Source: JBBRVW01 sp038246545
Lineage (GTDB): Bacteria; Actinomycetota; Actinomycetes; JACCUZ01
DNA length: 39,814 bases
NCBI GenBank assembly: GCA_038246545.1
Contig: JBBRVW010000043.1
Span: 1-39,814 of the forward strand
Direction: 5' to 3'
The translations under genes and the position numbers were made by a program. Below, in pieces: positions 1 through 8,610 of this stretch (its first letter is position 1; each line of letters opens with the position of its first letter). The notes under the pieces were generated by a model. It saw nothing but the letters and a program-made list of their open reading frames with translations. It was not told where the DNA came from and made no database searches.

Positions 1-16
1 AGCCCGGATCCACCGT
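1..16 (+). repeat. Left terminal inverted repeat of the IS1380-like element
   Basis: Reads agcccggatccaccgt. Its reverse complement matches 1619-1634 with one mismatch at position 5. The repeat may start slightly before the window. Confidence 0.8.
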
Positions 17-122
17 TGTGCTGGGGTGAACGGCGGGTCGTGACGCACGAATGCCCTGCTGTGCAAAGAGAATGTGGCTTGCGAAGGTCAACAAACTCAG
101 CACACAGGAGGGCATCCGCTGG

Positions 123-1487
123 ATGCGAGTCTGCCATGGCGTCACTGCCACCTTCGATGATCCCAACCTTGTGTCGTGCGCGGGTCTCGCGCCGGTCCTG
201 GAAATGGCCGAACGTGCCGGCCTGCAGGACCTGGTCGTCGAGCATGTCCGGATCGACAAGCCCGGTGGTGTCAACGCCTGCCTGAAGGTGTTGGCGCTGG
301 TCGCGGGGATGATCGCCGGGGCCGACTCGATCGAGGACATGGGCCTGTTGCGGCACGGTGGGATGCGCCGGTTGTTCACCGGCGTTCGGGCTCCCTCGAC
401 GCTCGGGACGTTCCTGCGCATGTTCACCTTCGGTCATGTCCGGCAGCTCGACGCGGTGGCGTCTCGGTTGCTGATCAACCTGTGTCGGCGGGCGCCGCTG
501 CTGGCTGGTGCCGCCAGGCTGGCCTACGTCGATGTGGACGACACCGTGAAGGCGACGTTCGGCTACGCCAAGCAGGGCGCCGGCCGCGGCTACACCGGGG
601 TGAAGGGGCTGAACGTGCTGCTGGCGATCATCAGCACCCCCACCAGCCGCCCGGTGATCGCGGCCGCCCGCCTGCGCAAGGGCTCCACGAACAGCGCGAA
701 GGGCGCCCACCGGTTCGTGGCCGACGCCCTGATCACCGCCAAGGCCGCCGGCGCGACCGGGACCTTGGTGCTGCGCGCGGACTCGGCGTTCTACCAGTCC
801 GACGTGATCGCCGCGGTGCTGCGAGCCAAGGCGTGCTTCTCGATCACCGCCCGGCTCCTTGCCCCGGTCCGCAAGGCGATCGAGGCCATCGCTGAGGACG
901 CGTGGACGCCGATCAAGTACACCAACGCCATCTGGGACGAAGACCAGCAGTGTTGGATCAGCGACGCGGAGGTCGCCGAGGTCGAGTTCACCGCGTTCAC
1001 CTCGTTGGCCAAGACCAAGCAGGTCAGGGCCCGGTTGATCGTTCGGCGCGTCCCCGACGCCAACCCGGCCAACCAGAACCCGCTGTTCACCGTCTACCGG
1101 CACCACGCGGTGTTCACCAACAGCCCGTTGCCGATGCTCGAGGCCGAGTCGGCGCACCGCGGTCACGCGATCGTCGAGCAGGTCATCGCCGACCTGAAGA
1201 ACGGCCCGCTGGCGCACCTGCCCTCCGGCTCGTTCGCTGCGAACAGCGCCTGGCTGGTCTGCGCCGCGATGGCGTTCAACCTCACCCGCACCGCAGGCGC
1301 ACTCGCGTCGGTGTTTCACGCCAAGGCCACCACCGGCACCATCCGAGCACAGCTGATCAACGTGCCCGGCCGGCTCGCCCGCTCTGCCCGTCAACTCGTG
1401 CTGCACCTACCAGTCGACTGGCCCTGGGAGACCGCCTGGACGCAGCTCGCCACCGCTGCCCGACACGGACCACCAGCCGTCGCCTGA
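123..1487 (+). CDS. IS1380-family DDE transposase
   Basis: This 454-residue protein catalyses movement of the surrounding element. It has the IS1380 layout: an N-terminal block containing FDDPNLVSCAGLAPV, then acidic positions fitting the DDE catalytic triad in YVDVDDTV, LRADSAFYQ and the late HRGHAIVEQVIADLKNG segment. The ATG at 123 is preferred because AGGAGG lies at about 105-110 and the conserved part begins right after it. An in-frame ATG at 51 would add 24 residues that look unlike the family. The frame is uninterrupted, so the copy may be active. Full length for the family. Confidence 0.88.
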   Translation: MRVCHGVTATFDDPNLVSCAGLAPVLEMAERAGLQDLVVEHVRIDKPGGVNACLKVLALVAGMIAGADSIEDMGLLRHGGMRRLFTGVRAPSTLGTFLRMFTFGHVRQLDAVASRLLINLCRRAPLLAGAARLAYVDVDDTVKATFGYAKQGAGRGYTGVKGLNVLLAIISTPTSRPVIAAARLRKGSTNSAKGAHRFVADALITAKAAGATGTLVLRADSAFYQSDVIAAVLRAKACFSITARLLAPVRKAIEAIAEDAWTPIKYTNAIWDEDQQCWISDAEVAEVEFTAFTSLAKTKQVRARLIVRRVPDANPANQNPLFTVYRHHAVFTNSPLPMLEAESAHRGHAIVEQVIADLKNGPLAHLPSGSFAANSAWLVCAAMAFNLTRTAGALASVFHAKATTGTIRAQLINVPGRLARSARQLVLHLPVDWPWETAWTQLATAARHGPPAVA

Positions 1488-1618
1488 CCCATCCACCCCG
1501 TCCGCCCAGGACCAACCAGAACACCACGTGGAGACCACCGGCCAGCCCGGCCCCACAAGCACGCCCTCAACCTCGGTGACGGCCCCGTCGCCGACTCACA
1601 AGGACTCAACCGGCTCCG

Positions 1619-1634
1619 ACGGTGGATCCAGGCT
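1619..1634 (-). repeat. Right terminal inverted repeat of the IS1380-like element
   Basis: Reads acggtggatccaggct on the plus strand, the reverse complement of the left end apart from one base. It contains the only possible start (GTG 1622) of the following RTX frame, which shows that this frame's natural 5' end is missing. Confidence 0.8.
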
Positions 1635-2329
1635 TAGGCACGCCCGGACACGACGTGATCCTCGGCACGCACGGACCAGACAAGGTAACGGCGCTCGGAG
1701 GGAACGACCGCATCTGCACCGGCGGTGGGGCGGACGTCATCCTCGGCGGAGAAGGAGACGACCGGATTGACGCCGGCCCAGGCCGGGATCGGCTGTCCGG
1801 TGGCAACGGCGAAGACAGGCTGTGGGGCGGCCCTGGCCGAGACCGGCTCTCTGGCGGCAGGACAGGGGACCGCTTCTACCTCACCGGCGACGGTGACACG
1901 GTGATCGGCGGCGAACTAGGTTTCTTCGACGTCGTCTACTACCGCGGTCGTGACCTGAGCGCGCCCGCAGGCGTCCTCGTGGACCTGCGGGAGGGCATCG
2001 GACGATTGCTCGGACACGCTACGTTCGACCGGCTGCGCGGTGTCGAGGACGTCTACGGAACCCGATTCGCCGACATCCTGCGCGGCGACGACGGTCAGAA
2101 CGGGCTGGACGGGGGCGGTGGAAACGACCGCCTCGAAGGCTTCGACGGGGAGTATGACGTGCTCACCGGAGGCAGCGGCCACGATGTACTCCTTGGCGGG
2201 GCCGGACAGGACGAGCTTGTCGGCGGTCCGGGAAACGACTACCTCGACGGAGGCCCCGAAGAGGAGGGGGTCATTGTCGGCGGTCCCGGGGTAGACCGAT
2301 GCGTCGACCCCGAGGCATACCGGTGCTGA
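1635..2329 (+). pseudogene. RTX-type calcium-binding repeat protein, 5' end removed by the IS
   Basis: About 230 residues of glycine/aspartate-rich nonapeptide repeats such as GGNGEDRLWGGPGRDRLSGG, which form calcium-binding beta-rolls in secreted RTX proteins. Two repeat blocks (about residues 25-75 and 150-215) flank a spacer with DRFYLTGDGDTVIGGE. The end has two cysteines (DRCVDPEAYRC), common in actinobacterial members. No signal peptide is present: the frame is open only from inside the IS terminal repeat, so the export signal and start are lost. The GTG at 1622 could in principle give a leaderless protein, but it lies in the IS end. Function unknown; adhesin or surface protein is only a guess. 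Confidence 0.75.
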
Positions 2330-2388
2330 CGGTTTGATCTCCGTCGTCGCTCGGTCGGCATGTCTAGGGCAGCCACCCAAAACTGAAC

Positions 2389-3325
2389 ATGTCGGGATGC
2401 GACCGCGCGATAGGTGCCTACCTGTTCACTCGACAGCAGCCCGAGGCCTGGCCGCCGGCCCTCGCCGCCCGGATCGGCGCGGTCGAGCTGACCGGGATCC
2501 GCCGCTTCAGCCAACCCTGGGAAGCCCACGCCACCCGGGCCTTGCGCCAGGGCACCCCACCGTGTGGGCCTGCTACGCCGACCACGACCGGATCCACCCC
2601 GCCCCCGACATCGACACCGCCCTGGACGCCGCCCACAGCCGGTGGCGGACCGCCGTGGGCGAGGGCAGGACGCGTTGATGATGGCCCGCGCCCGCGTCGA
2701 CGTCGACGCCCTCAACCAGCGAGCCCGCACCGCCGCCCTCGCCGACGGCACCGTGCACGGCCCGGTCCTCGTGGTCGCCGGCGGCCGGACCTGGCAGGCG
2801 GGCGACCTGCTGCGGGCCTGCCGCAACGACCGTCGGCTGCCGTTGGGCGACGGGCACGTCCGCAACGGTGACCGATTCCGCGTTCTCGGACCCGCACCCG
2901 GCGGCGGCCTGCTCGTGGCGGACCTCGCTGGCCAAGCCAGCACGACCCTGCCCGAGCCCCACCTGGCCCAGCATGCGACCTACGGCTGGGCGTGCACCAT
3001 CGACGGTGCCCAGGGCGCCACCGCCGACCTCGGCATCCTGCTCGCCCGCCCCGGGATGGACCGCGAACACCTCTACGTCGGGATGACCCGCGGTCGCCAC
3101 GCCAACCATGTCCACCTCACCACCGAACCACCGACGACGACGTGCACCGGCCACGTCCGGTCGGCGAGCCGCCAACCCTGGACGACGCCGTCCGCGCGCT
3201 CCAGACCGCTACCGCCCGGGTCGGCGCCCTGCAGGCCGCCCACACCCTGCTCGACCAAGCCCGCGACCGCGCGGAGACGATCGCCCTCCGCGGGGGGCGC
3301 GACACCGCGGTTCCCGATCAACCGA
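2389..3325 (+). pseudogene. TraA/TrwC-type conjugative relaxase-helicase remnant, frameshifted
   Basis: The C-terminal helicase part of a MobF-type relaxase can be followed through several frames. 2389 to about 2555 gives ARIGAVELTGIRRFSQPWE. About 2556-2668 gives YADHDRIHPAPDIDTALDAA. About 2668-3125 gives DALMMARARVDVDALNQRAR, then YGWACTIDGAQGATADLG and DREHLYVGMTRGRHANHVH, the RecD-like helicase end. About 3125-3325 gives a tail with TLDDAVRALQTATARVGAL. At least three frame changes are needed; the one near 2668 looks like a single-base loss. The N-terminal relaxase domain is absent. Related proteins nick and unwind plasmid or ICE DNA for transfer; this copy cannot be functional. A short open stretch to 3469 is not recognisable. 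Confidence 0.8.
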
Positions 3326-3614
3326 TCAACGCCTGGCCCCGCAACGTGGGCGCTGGGTCTCACCGAACGGCTCGTCGCGTGGCTGGACAAACCCCGTCGC
3401 ACCGTCGTGGTCCGGGCGATCCATCGAAATGTAGAGCACGTGAGGGCGCAGCCATACCTCGAGGGCTGACCCGGCAACTGACGCGCAGCGACAGCCGCGT
3501 CGCGTGACCAACTTCCGACTTTGCCGATGATTGCTGCGGGCGCTGTGCGGCGGTCACGAGGCGGGGTAACGGCGCCAGGTCGGCAGCTCACGCATCCTTG
3601 TTGCACGCGATCAG

Positions 3615-4577
3615 TCAGGACGGTGTCCCGCCGCCCGACAGCAGCCGCCTGAAGTAGTCCACGGCTGAAACCAGCCCGTCGTGGAGGGGAACTTTGGGTT
3701 GCCAGTCCAGCACAGCGCGGGCCACCGAGATGTCGGGGCGGCGCCGTGCCGGGTCGTCGGCCGGGAGAGGCAGGTACTCGATGCCGGCCGTCGAGCCGGT
3801 GAGCGCAACCACCTGTTCGGCCAGTTCGGCGATGGTGAACTCGTCGGGGTTGCCGAGGTTGATCGGACCGGTCACCTCGTCGCCGGTGGCCATCAGTGCC
3901 ACCAAGGCATCGACGAGATCATCGACGTAGCAGAACGAACGGGTCTGAGTTCCGTCGCCGTAGATGGTGACAGGCTGCCCGGCGAGCGCCTGGACGATGA
4001 AGTTCGACACGACGCGCCCATCCTGCGGGTGCATGTGAGATCCATAGGTGTTGAAAATCCGGGCGACCTTGATCTGCGTCCGGTGCTGCCGCCAGTAGTC
4101 GAAGAACAGTGTCTCGGCGCACCTCTTGCCCTCGTCGTAGCAGGAGCGGGTACCGATGGGGTTGACGTTCCCCCAGTAGGTTTCCCGCTGCGGGTGCTCG
4201 TGCGGGTCGCCGTACACCTCACTGGTGCTGGAGAGAAGGATCTTTGCGTGCGTTCGCTTGGCAAGCCCCAGCGCGTTGATCGACCCCATGACGGACGTCT
4301 TGGTCGTCTGCACAGGATCCCGCTGGTAGTGGACAGGGGAGGCGGGGCACGCGAGCGCGTAGATCTGGTCGACCTCGACGAAGAGCGGGAAGGTCACGTC
4401 GTGGCGCAGAAACTCGAATTGCGGGTGGGGAAGTAGGCCGGTGATGTTGGTGCGAGTGCTGGAGTAGAAGTTGTCAACACACAGCACTTCGTACCCGTCC
4501 TCGAGCAGTCGGCGACAGAGATGGGAGCCGATGAAGCCGGCGCCGCCGGTGACCAGAACCCGCTTGCCGCTGAACAT
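3615..4577 (-). CDS. UDP-glucuronate decarboxylase (UDP-xylose synthase)-like epimerase
   Basis: A 320-residue extended SDR enzyme that would convert UDP-glucuronate to UDP-xylose with bound NAD. The Rossmann motif GGAGFIGSH is at 11-19, SSTSEVYGDPHEHPQ at 116-130, and the catalytic Tyr147/Lys151 lie in CYDEGKR. The LACPASPVHYQ and ARIFNTYGSHMHPQDGRVVSNF blocks are typical of UXS rather than of other epimerases. The ATG start is supported by the family N-terminus MFSGKRVLVTGGAG. It is the last minus-strand gene of the locus, separated from the rest by the XRE gene, so it probably has its own promoter in 4578-4830. No clear UDP-glucose dehydrogenase is in the window to feed it. Confidence 0.88.
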   Translation of the reverse strand: MFSGKRVLVTGGAGFIGSHLCRRLLEDGYEVLCVDNFYSSTRTNITGLLPHPQFEFLRHDVTFPLFVEVDQIYALACPASPVHYQRDPVQTTKTSVMGSINALGLAKRTHAKILLSSTSEVYGDPHEHPQRETYWGNVNPIGTRSCYDEGKRCAETLFFDYWRQHRTQIKVARIFNTYGSHMHPQDGRVVSNFIVQALAGQPVTIYGDGTQTRSFCYVDDLVDALVALMATGDEVTGPINLGNPDEFTIAELAEQVVALTGSTAGIEYLPLPADDPARRRPDISVARAVLDWQPKVPLHDGLVSAVDYFRRLLSGGGTPS

Positions 4578-4741
4578 CTGCGCGTTCCCTTCTTGTCGTT
4601 GTGGCGGTCCCCTCGGGGTTTCCGAGCGGGTGCTGTCCGAAGCAGCCTACGGCCGGCCGCGCCGGCTCCTCTGACGTCACGTCGCCCCATGGGCAGCCGC
4701 GGTCGGAGTGCGGACTTGGTCATAGTTCGTCCGCGTACGGG

Positions 4742-4764
4742 CCGTTCGCTGCGAACGCGAACGG
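4742..4764. promoter_or_regulatory. Palindromic operator-like site between divergent genes
   Basis: Perfect 8-bp arms CCGTTCGC and GCGAACGG flank 7 bases. A nested GTTCGC-T-GCGAAC palindrome occupies 4744-4756. The site is in the 253-bp gap between the decarboxylase (minus) and XRE gene (plus), about 67 bp before the XRE start. It could be the operator of that regulator; this is inference. It does not match the actinobacterial LexA box layout (CGAAC-N4-GTTCG). Confidence 0.45.
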
Positions 4765-4830
4765 ACGGCACCAGCGTCGCAAGACGCCGTTACGACGCGC
4801 CACGATCCCGCGGCTGACAGACTCAGCACG

Positions 4831-5394
4831 ATGACGGACAACAACGAGCCAACGGGCGTCCGAGTCGTCCGCCTCCGGCTCCGCAGGGACCTGGGCTGGA
4901 CGCAGCGCAAGCTTTCCGCTGCCGCCCGCGTGAGCGTGGCAAAGATCCACCTGATCGAGCGAGACAAGCCGGGGAAGCGTGGCGAGCGTGAGTCGACCGG
5001 CGCCGTGCTGAAAGCCCTCCAGGCTGAGATTCTGCGTAGGGACGGCCCAGGCCAATCCCCCTCAGCGGAGGACACTCTGATGGCGTTCATGGCTCGTCAC
5101 GATTGGGAGGACGTCAGCGTCCGTCGAGTCGGCCCGCATCGCAAGGTCCGTTGGTACTCGTTCACTCTCGCAGTGCCAGATGCGGATGCCACGCCCCAGC
5201 AGATCGTCGAGGATCGCCAGGCGTTCGATCGCCAGCAGAGTGGCATGCGCCGCGTCGCGTTTTTCGGCCGCCGACGGCGGTACGACTCGCCTCACATCAG
5301 ATACAGGCGTCCACTGTCCACGCCGCAAGCGCGACGGGAGCTGCCCCGACGCGCGCTGTGGGGGACGGAGGTAGCTGACCGCGAGGCCCGGTGA
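4831..5394 (+). CDS. XRE-family helix-turn-helix protein
   Basis: A 187-residue protein whose first 70 residues form an XRE/Cro-type HTH: RLRLRRDLGWTQRKLSAAA, then VSVAKIHLIERDKPGKRG, the recognition-helix region. The remainder (residues 80-187) is basic, includes a WEDVSVRRVGPHRKVRWYSF stretch and has no recognised domain. It probably binds DNA, perhaps the palindrome upstream of its own gene. It stands alone on the plus strand inside the polysaccharide locus, divergent from the decarboxylase gene. Whether it controls the locus or is an insertion remnant cannot be told from sequence. Confidence 0.7.
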   Translation: MTDNNEPTGVRVVRLRLRRDLGWTQRKLSAAARVSVAKIHLIERDKPGKRGERESTGAVLKALQAEILRRDGPGQSPSAEDTLMAFMARHDWEDVSVRRVGPHRKVRWYSFTLAVPDADATPQQIVEDRQAFDRQQSGMRRVAFFGRRRRYDSPHIRYRRPLSTPQARRELPRRALWGTEVADREAR

Positions 5395-5402
5395 AGCCTC
5401 CA

Positions 5403-5729
5403 TGAGGCCTCACGATGCCGGTGCCTGTGAGCGGCGGAGCCGTCGCATGCCAGGCGGCTTCCGGACAGCTCATCATCAATGCCGCAAAGGGACTCCTTCG
5501 TCGACGTCGGAAACCTTCGTCCCTCTTGTCGATGCACACCCTCGAATGAGGCTGCGAGGTAGCCACGACCCATACGCCGGCATTCGCCGCGGTCAGGTCC
5601 GCGTCCCATCAACCCCCCCCCCGGCGGGCCGCGGGCCGCCGGGGCTCCTACACACGCTTGCCCAAGACGCGAGACGGTGCGACGCCGACGCCGAGGCGCC
5701 GCCGCGCGACGCGCTCAGAGTCGGACGGC
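5403..5729. other. Gap between convergent XRE and flippase genes
   Basis: 327 bp with no convincing gene on either strand. It holds a run of ten C at 5613-5622 directly joined to a strong GC hairpin (5619-5644). Confidence 0.5.
5619..5644 (-). terminator. GC-rich hairpin, possible transcription end of the flippase transcript
   Basis: Perfect 9-bp stem CCCCGGCGG / CCGCCGGGG with an 8-base loop, about 86 bp after the flippase stop codon. On the minus strand it is followed by a G run and only two T, so it lacks a classical U tract. It could be a tract-less actinobacterial terminator or serve both convergent transcripts. Confidence 0.45.
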
Positions 5730-7010
5730 TCAACGTGGCGTCGATGCCAGTCTGTCGCGCAGGCCCAAATGGAACTGCCACCACCAGAACCCAGCAGCGA
5801 AGATCGCCGCCGCTGCAGTGCCCCATGCTGCCCCGAGCGTTCCTGCCCAGGCGCCTCCCGTGAGCGCGCCCACGAGGTATGCCGTCGACCCCACACACTG
5901 CGACAGGAGGCTCCGCGATGCGGCCGCGAGCCCGCGAATGCCGGCCCATGCTCCGATCTGGACGGCCGTCGCCGTGACCATGACGGTCGTGGGAAGGAGG
6001 AGCACGGCGGCCGCGTCCCATGACGCCTCGAGGATGCCCATGCCGAGGGTCTCGGGCAGCAGCAGGACCAAGGCTCCCCAAAGCACTGCCGAGCCCGCAC
6101 CGAGAGCGGAGATGAGCAGACCCAGCTGCAGGGCGCGAGACGTGGACGTGCGCAAGAGCCGCACCATCTCCGGAACTGCCATCATGCCCATGCCGAGGAT
6201 CACCACGAGGACGGGCCCCAGCAGCAGTTCCGCAGCCCGCATCGCACCGACGCCGGCAAGACCCACGATCGCCGCCAGCCCGTAGAACCGCAACTGTGTC
6301 CCACTGACTGTGCTCAGGTTCTCGACGAAATAGCGGGAGCACAGATGGCGGTTCTCCCGCACCCACGCTCGTGCTGCGGACGGTCGCGGCACGAGCCCCG
6401 CCTGGAATCCCCCCACCAGGGCAGCGATCGTGGCCGAGCCGCCCCAGGCGAGCATGAAGAGGAACTGGCTGGACCTGCCCGACCCGACGACCAGCCAGAG
6501 AAGCGCGACGAGGGCGACCGCCCACACCACGTCGTTCGCCAGCGCCAGGGCCGGTCTCCCCTGTGAGAAGAAGGCGAATCGCCAGCTGTCCTGCACCAGG
6601 AGACCAGGCAGTGTGATGCCCAAGGCCAGTAGTGCTGGTCCGGCCGGGCCACCCACTGCTGTCGCGACGACGGCGCACGTCGAACCGACGAGGACGCCAC
6701 TCGCCAACGCGGCACCGGTGCTTCCTGTCACGGCCCGTTTCCAGATGGTGGGGTCGACATCGCTGAACCGGACCATCAACGGGTCGGTGCTGATGCCTCG
6801 GGACGCGTTCAAGGCGATGAGGTAGGTCGCGAAGGCGATGCTGAAGGCGCCGAAGCCTGCCGGTCCCAGCGTCCGCGCCACGAGGACGCCGACAATGACG
6901 TTCGTCAGGCTGGAGGCGGCCTGGTCAGCCACTCCCCAGGCCATCCGTCTAGCACCGGCTGGCATCTGTCGGCGCGGCAGCACTGTGGCCGCGTCGGTCG
7001 ATCGTCTCAT
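5730..7010 (-). CDS. Polysaccharide flippase, Wzx/oligosaccharide exporter type
   Basis: A 426-residue, very hydrophobic protein with about 12 membrane segments. The opening GVADQAASSLTNVIVGVLVA is typical of Wzx/MATE-like exporters that flip lipid-linked sugar repeats across the membrane. A basic, positive-inside N-terminus (MRRSTDAATVLPRRQ) precedes the first helix. Its ATG overlaps the stop of the polymerase gene by 4 bp (ATGA at 7007-7010), so the two are translationally coupled, as expected for a Wzx-Wzy pair. Substrate specificity cannot be read from sequence. Confidence 0.82.
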   Translation of the reverse strand: MRRSTDAATVLPRRQMPAGARRMAWGVADQAASSLTNVIVGVLVARTLGPAGFGAFSIAFATYLIALNASRGISTDPLMVRFSDVDPTIWKRAVTGSTGAALASGVLVGSTCAVVATAVGGPAGPALLALGITLPGLLVQDSWRFAFFSQGRPALALANDVVWAVALVALLWLVVGSGRSSQFLFMLAWGGSATIAALVGGFQAGLVPRPSAARAWVRENRHLCSRYFVENLSTVSGTQLRFYGLAAIVGLAGVGAMRAAELLLGPVLVVILGMGMMAVPEMVRLLRTSTSRALQLGLLISALGAGSAVLWGALVLLLPETLGMGILEASWDAAAVLLLPTTVMVTATAVQIGAWAGIRGLAAASRSLLSQCVGSTAYLVGALTGGAWAGTLGAAWGTAAAAIFAAGFWWWQFHLGLRDRLASTPR

Positions 7011-8464
7011 CGTCGGTGCTCAGTCGTCGAAGCCGGAACCGGCGGACGGCGCCGCGTCAGCGCCGCGCCGAGCCCCAGTAGGACGAACAGCCAGATGTCT
7101 GCTTGCGGGCCTTCCAGGGAGGGGTCGAAGTAGGCGTTGACGAGGAACCCGGAGACGGCGGCCAACGTCCATGCGGCGACCGCGCACTCAGGATCGCGGA
7201 CACCGCCTGGCCATCGCCTGACCCGCACCGCGGTCTGCAGGCCCCAGGTAAGCCAGATGAGCGCCCAGACGGCGAGGCCGATGGCCCCCACTCGAGCGAA
7301 GACTCCGAGGTGGGAGTTGTGGACGTTGCGCAAGGGCGGTTCGCCGGGTCCGCCGTTGACGCCGTACCGGGCGCCCAGTGCCGGACCGAAGCCCAGCCCC
7401 GTCCTCCACGCCCCGGACGACAGCATGTCGTTGCGCATGCGCGTCCAGAGCTCCTGGCGCCATTGGACGGTCCCGGCAAGCTCCTGGTTCTTGTCCTGGT
7501 GCACGATGCTCACGACATTGGCGGCGACGGTTTGCACGGAAACGTCCCGCCCACGGACGTGCACCTGCAGATTGAACACGAGCGCGACCAGGACGATGGC
7601 CACCATGGCGCTGAGTACCGGCACGGCCAGCCGCCCCCGTCGTCCCACCGGCAGCACCGCGACGCATATGAGGAGAGTCGACACCCCGGCCACGAGACCG
7701 CCGCGAGTCTGCGACCCGCAGACCAACAACCCCACCAGTCCGATGACGGAGAGCACGACCGTCGACCGGGTAGTGCGATGCCTCCCGGCCACCCGGTCCA
7801 CACCCACCGAGAGGAATCCGATACCCGCGGCAATTTGGACGGCCATGTCCCCGGGCTTGAACGAATTGATCGCTGCCGAAGTACCCGGTACGTGCACATC
7901 GGACAAGGCGCTGACCTGGGAGAGCACGACGGCGATCGGTGCCCAGACGAGAAAGGCCGGCAGCGCTCGGCCGTACCAGCCGACCAGGCGTGGGACGAAG
8001 CTCGGTTCGGAGACCGCGGCAGCGGCCGTGAGGAAGGAAAAGGCGGCGTAGTACCAGATCGACGAGTCGCGGACCGCGTCGAGCCGATAGGCAGGGAAGT
8101 CGAACGCGAACCGCACCGCGCACACCAGGACGAAGACGCCGACGAGACGCAGGACTGGTGCGGTGCGGAGAAGGTAGCGCCACGGGGAGGGGATGCGCGC
8201 TGCCTCGACGAGACCGAGGCCGAGGACCGCCTCGCCGATGAACAGCGGGGTCCCGGGAACGTGGACGTAGGCGAAGGACTTGCTGAAGAACAGATACCCC
8301 GCCAGCAGCAGCCCCAGTGCCGGCGTGAACCAGATGAAGTAGTGCGACGGCCGTCCTGGTGCACGGCCGACGTTCGTCAGCATGCCGGCATGCTCGCGCA
8401 CCCGGCGGGCACCGGAGTGCCCGAGCTTCGCAACGTCGCTCGTCCGCGAACCAGCGGCCTCCAT
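7007..8464 (-). CDS. O-antigen polymerase/ligase-like membrane protein (Wzy)
   Basis: A 485-residue membrane protein with about ten helices and one large outer loop in its second half, the Wzy/WaaL architecture. The segment LGFGPALGARYGVNG followed by VHNSHLGVFARVGAIG matches the conserved H-N-x-H/Y-L region near the loop in this family. It would join exported repeat units into long chains at the outer face of the membrane. ATG 8464 is used; ATG 8383 (MLTNVGRAPG) is an alternative start. It is divergent from the Wzz-like gene and coupled to the flippase gene. Confidence 0.82.
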   Translation of the reverse strand: MEAAGSRTSDVAKLGHSGARRVREHAGMLTNVGRAPGRPSHYFIWFTPALGLLLAGYLFFSKSFAYVHVPGTPLFIGEAVLGLGLVEAARIPSPWRYLLRTAPVLRLVGVFVLVCAVRFAFDFPAYRLDAVRDSSIWYYAAFSFLTAAAAVSEPSFVPRLVGWYGRALPAFLVWAPIAVVLSQVSALSDVHVPGTSAAINSFKPGDMAVQIAAGIGFLSVGVDRVAGRHRTTRSTVVLSVIGLVGLLVCGSQTRGGLVAGVSTLLICVAVLPVGRRGRLAVPVLSAMVAIVLVALVFNLQVHVRGRDVSVQTVAANVVSIVHQDKNQELAGTVQWRQELWTRMRNDMLSSGAWRTGLGFGPALGARYGVNGGPGEPPLRNVHNSHLGVFARVGAIGLAVWALIWLTWGLQTAVRVRRWPGGVRDPECAVAAWTLAAVSGFLVNAYFDPSLEGPQADIWLFVLLGLGAALTRRRPPVPASTTEHRR

Positions 8465-8610
8465 CGGTCACCCCCCTGCCTGCCGGTGCACCGTCGGCGG
8501 CCGCCAGACCTTTCTTCCCTGATCAAAGCACGAGAACAGGGGCGCACGGATAAACTCCAGGGAAGCAGCCGGGGGCCGGTTTGAGCGCTTCATGGGACGA
8601 GGGGCGGGAA

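Larger units (their letters stand above)
1..1634 (+). mobile_element. IS1380-family insertion sequence, apparently complete
   Basis: One transposase gene lies between terminal inverted repeats at 1-16 and 1619-1634, which match at 15 of 16 positions (11 inner bases identical). Length and single-gene layout fit IS1380-family elements. The left end is at the window edge, so a few more bases and the left target duplication could lie outside. The right end sits in the 5' part of an RTX-repeat reading frame. Confidence 0.8.

Noticed and set aside
3326..3614. Possible small gene after the relaxase remnant
   Set aside because: Frames ending at 3469 and 3507 have no start with a ribosome site and no recognisable family; treated as debris.
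4742..4764. LexA/SOS box
   Set aside because: The half-sites are in the opposite order and spacing to the actinobacterial box, so an unrelated operator is more likely.
7103..8584. 493-residue plus-strand frame
   Set aside because: Antisense of the Wzy-like gene; low-complexity Asp/Glu/Arg/His content and no family resemblance.
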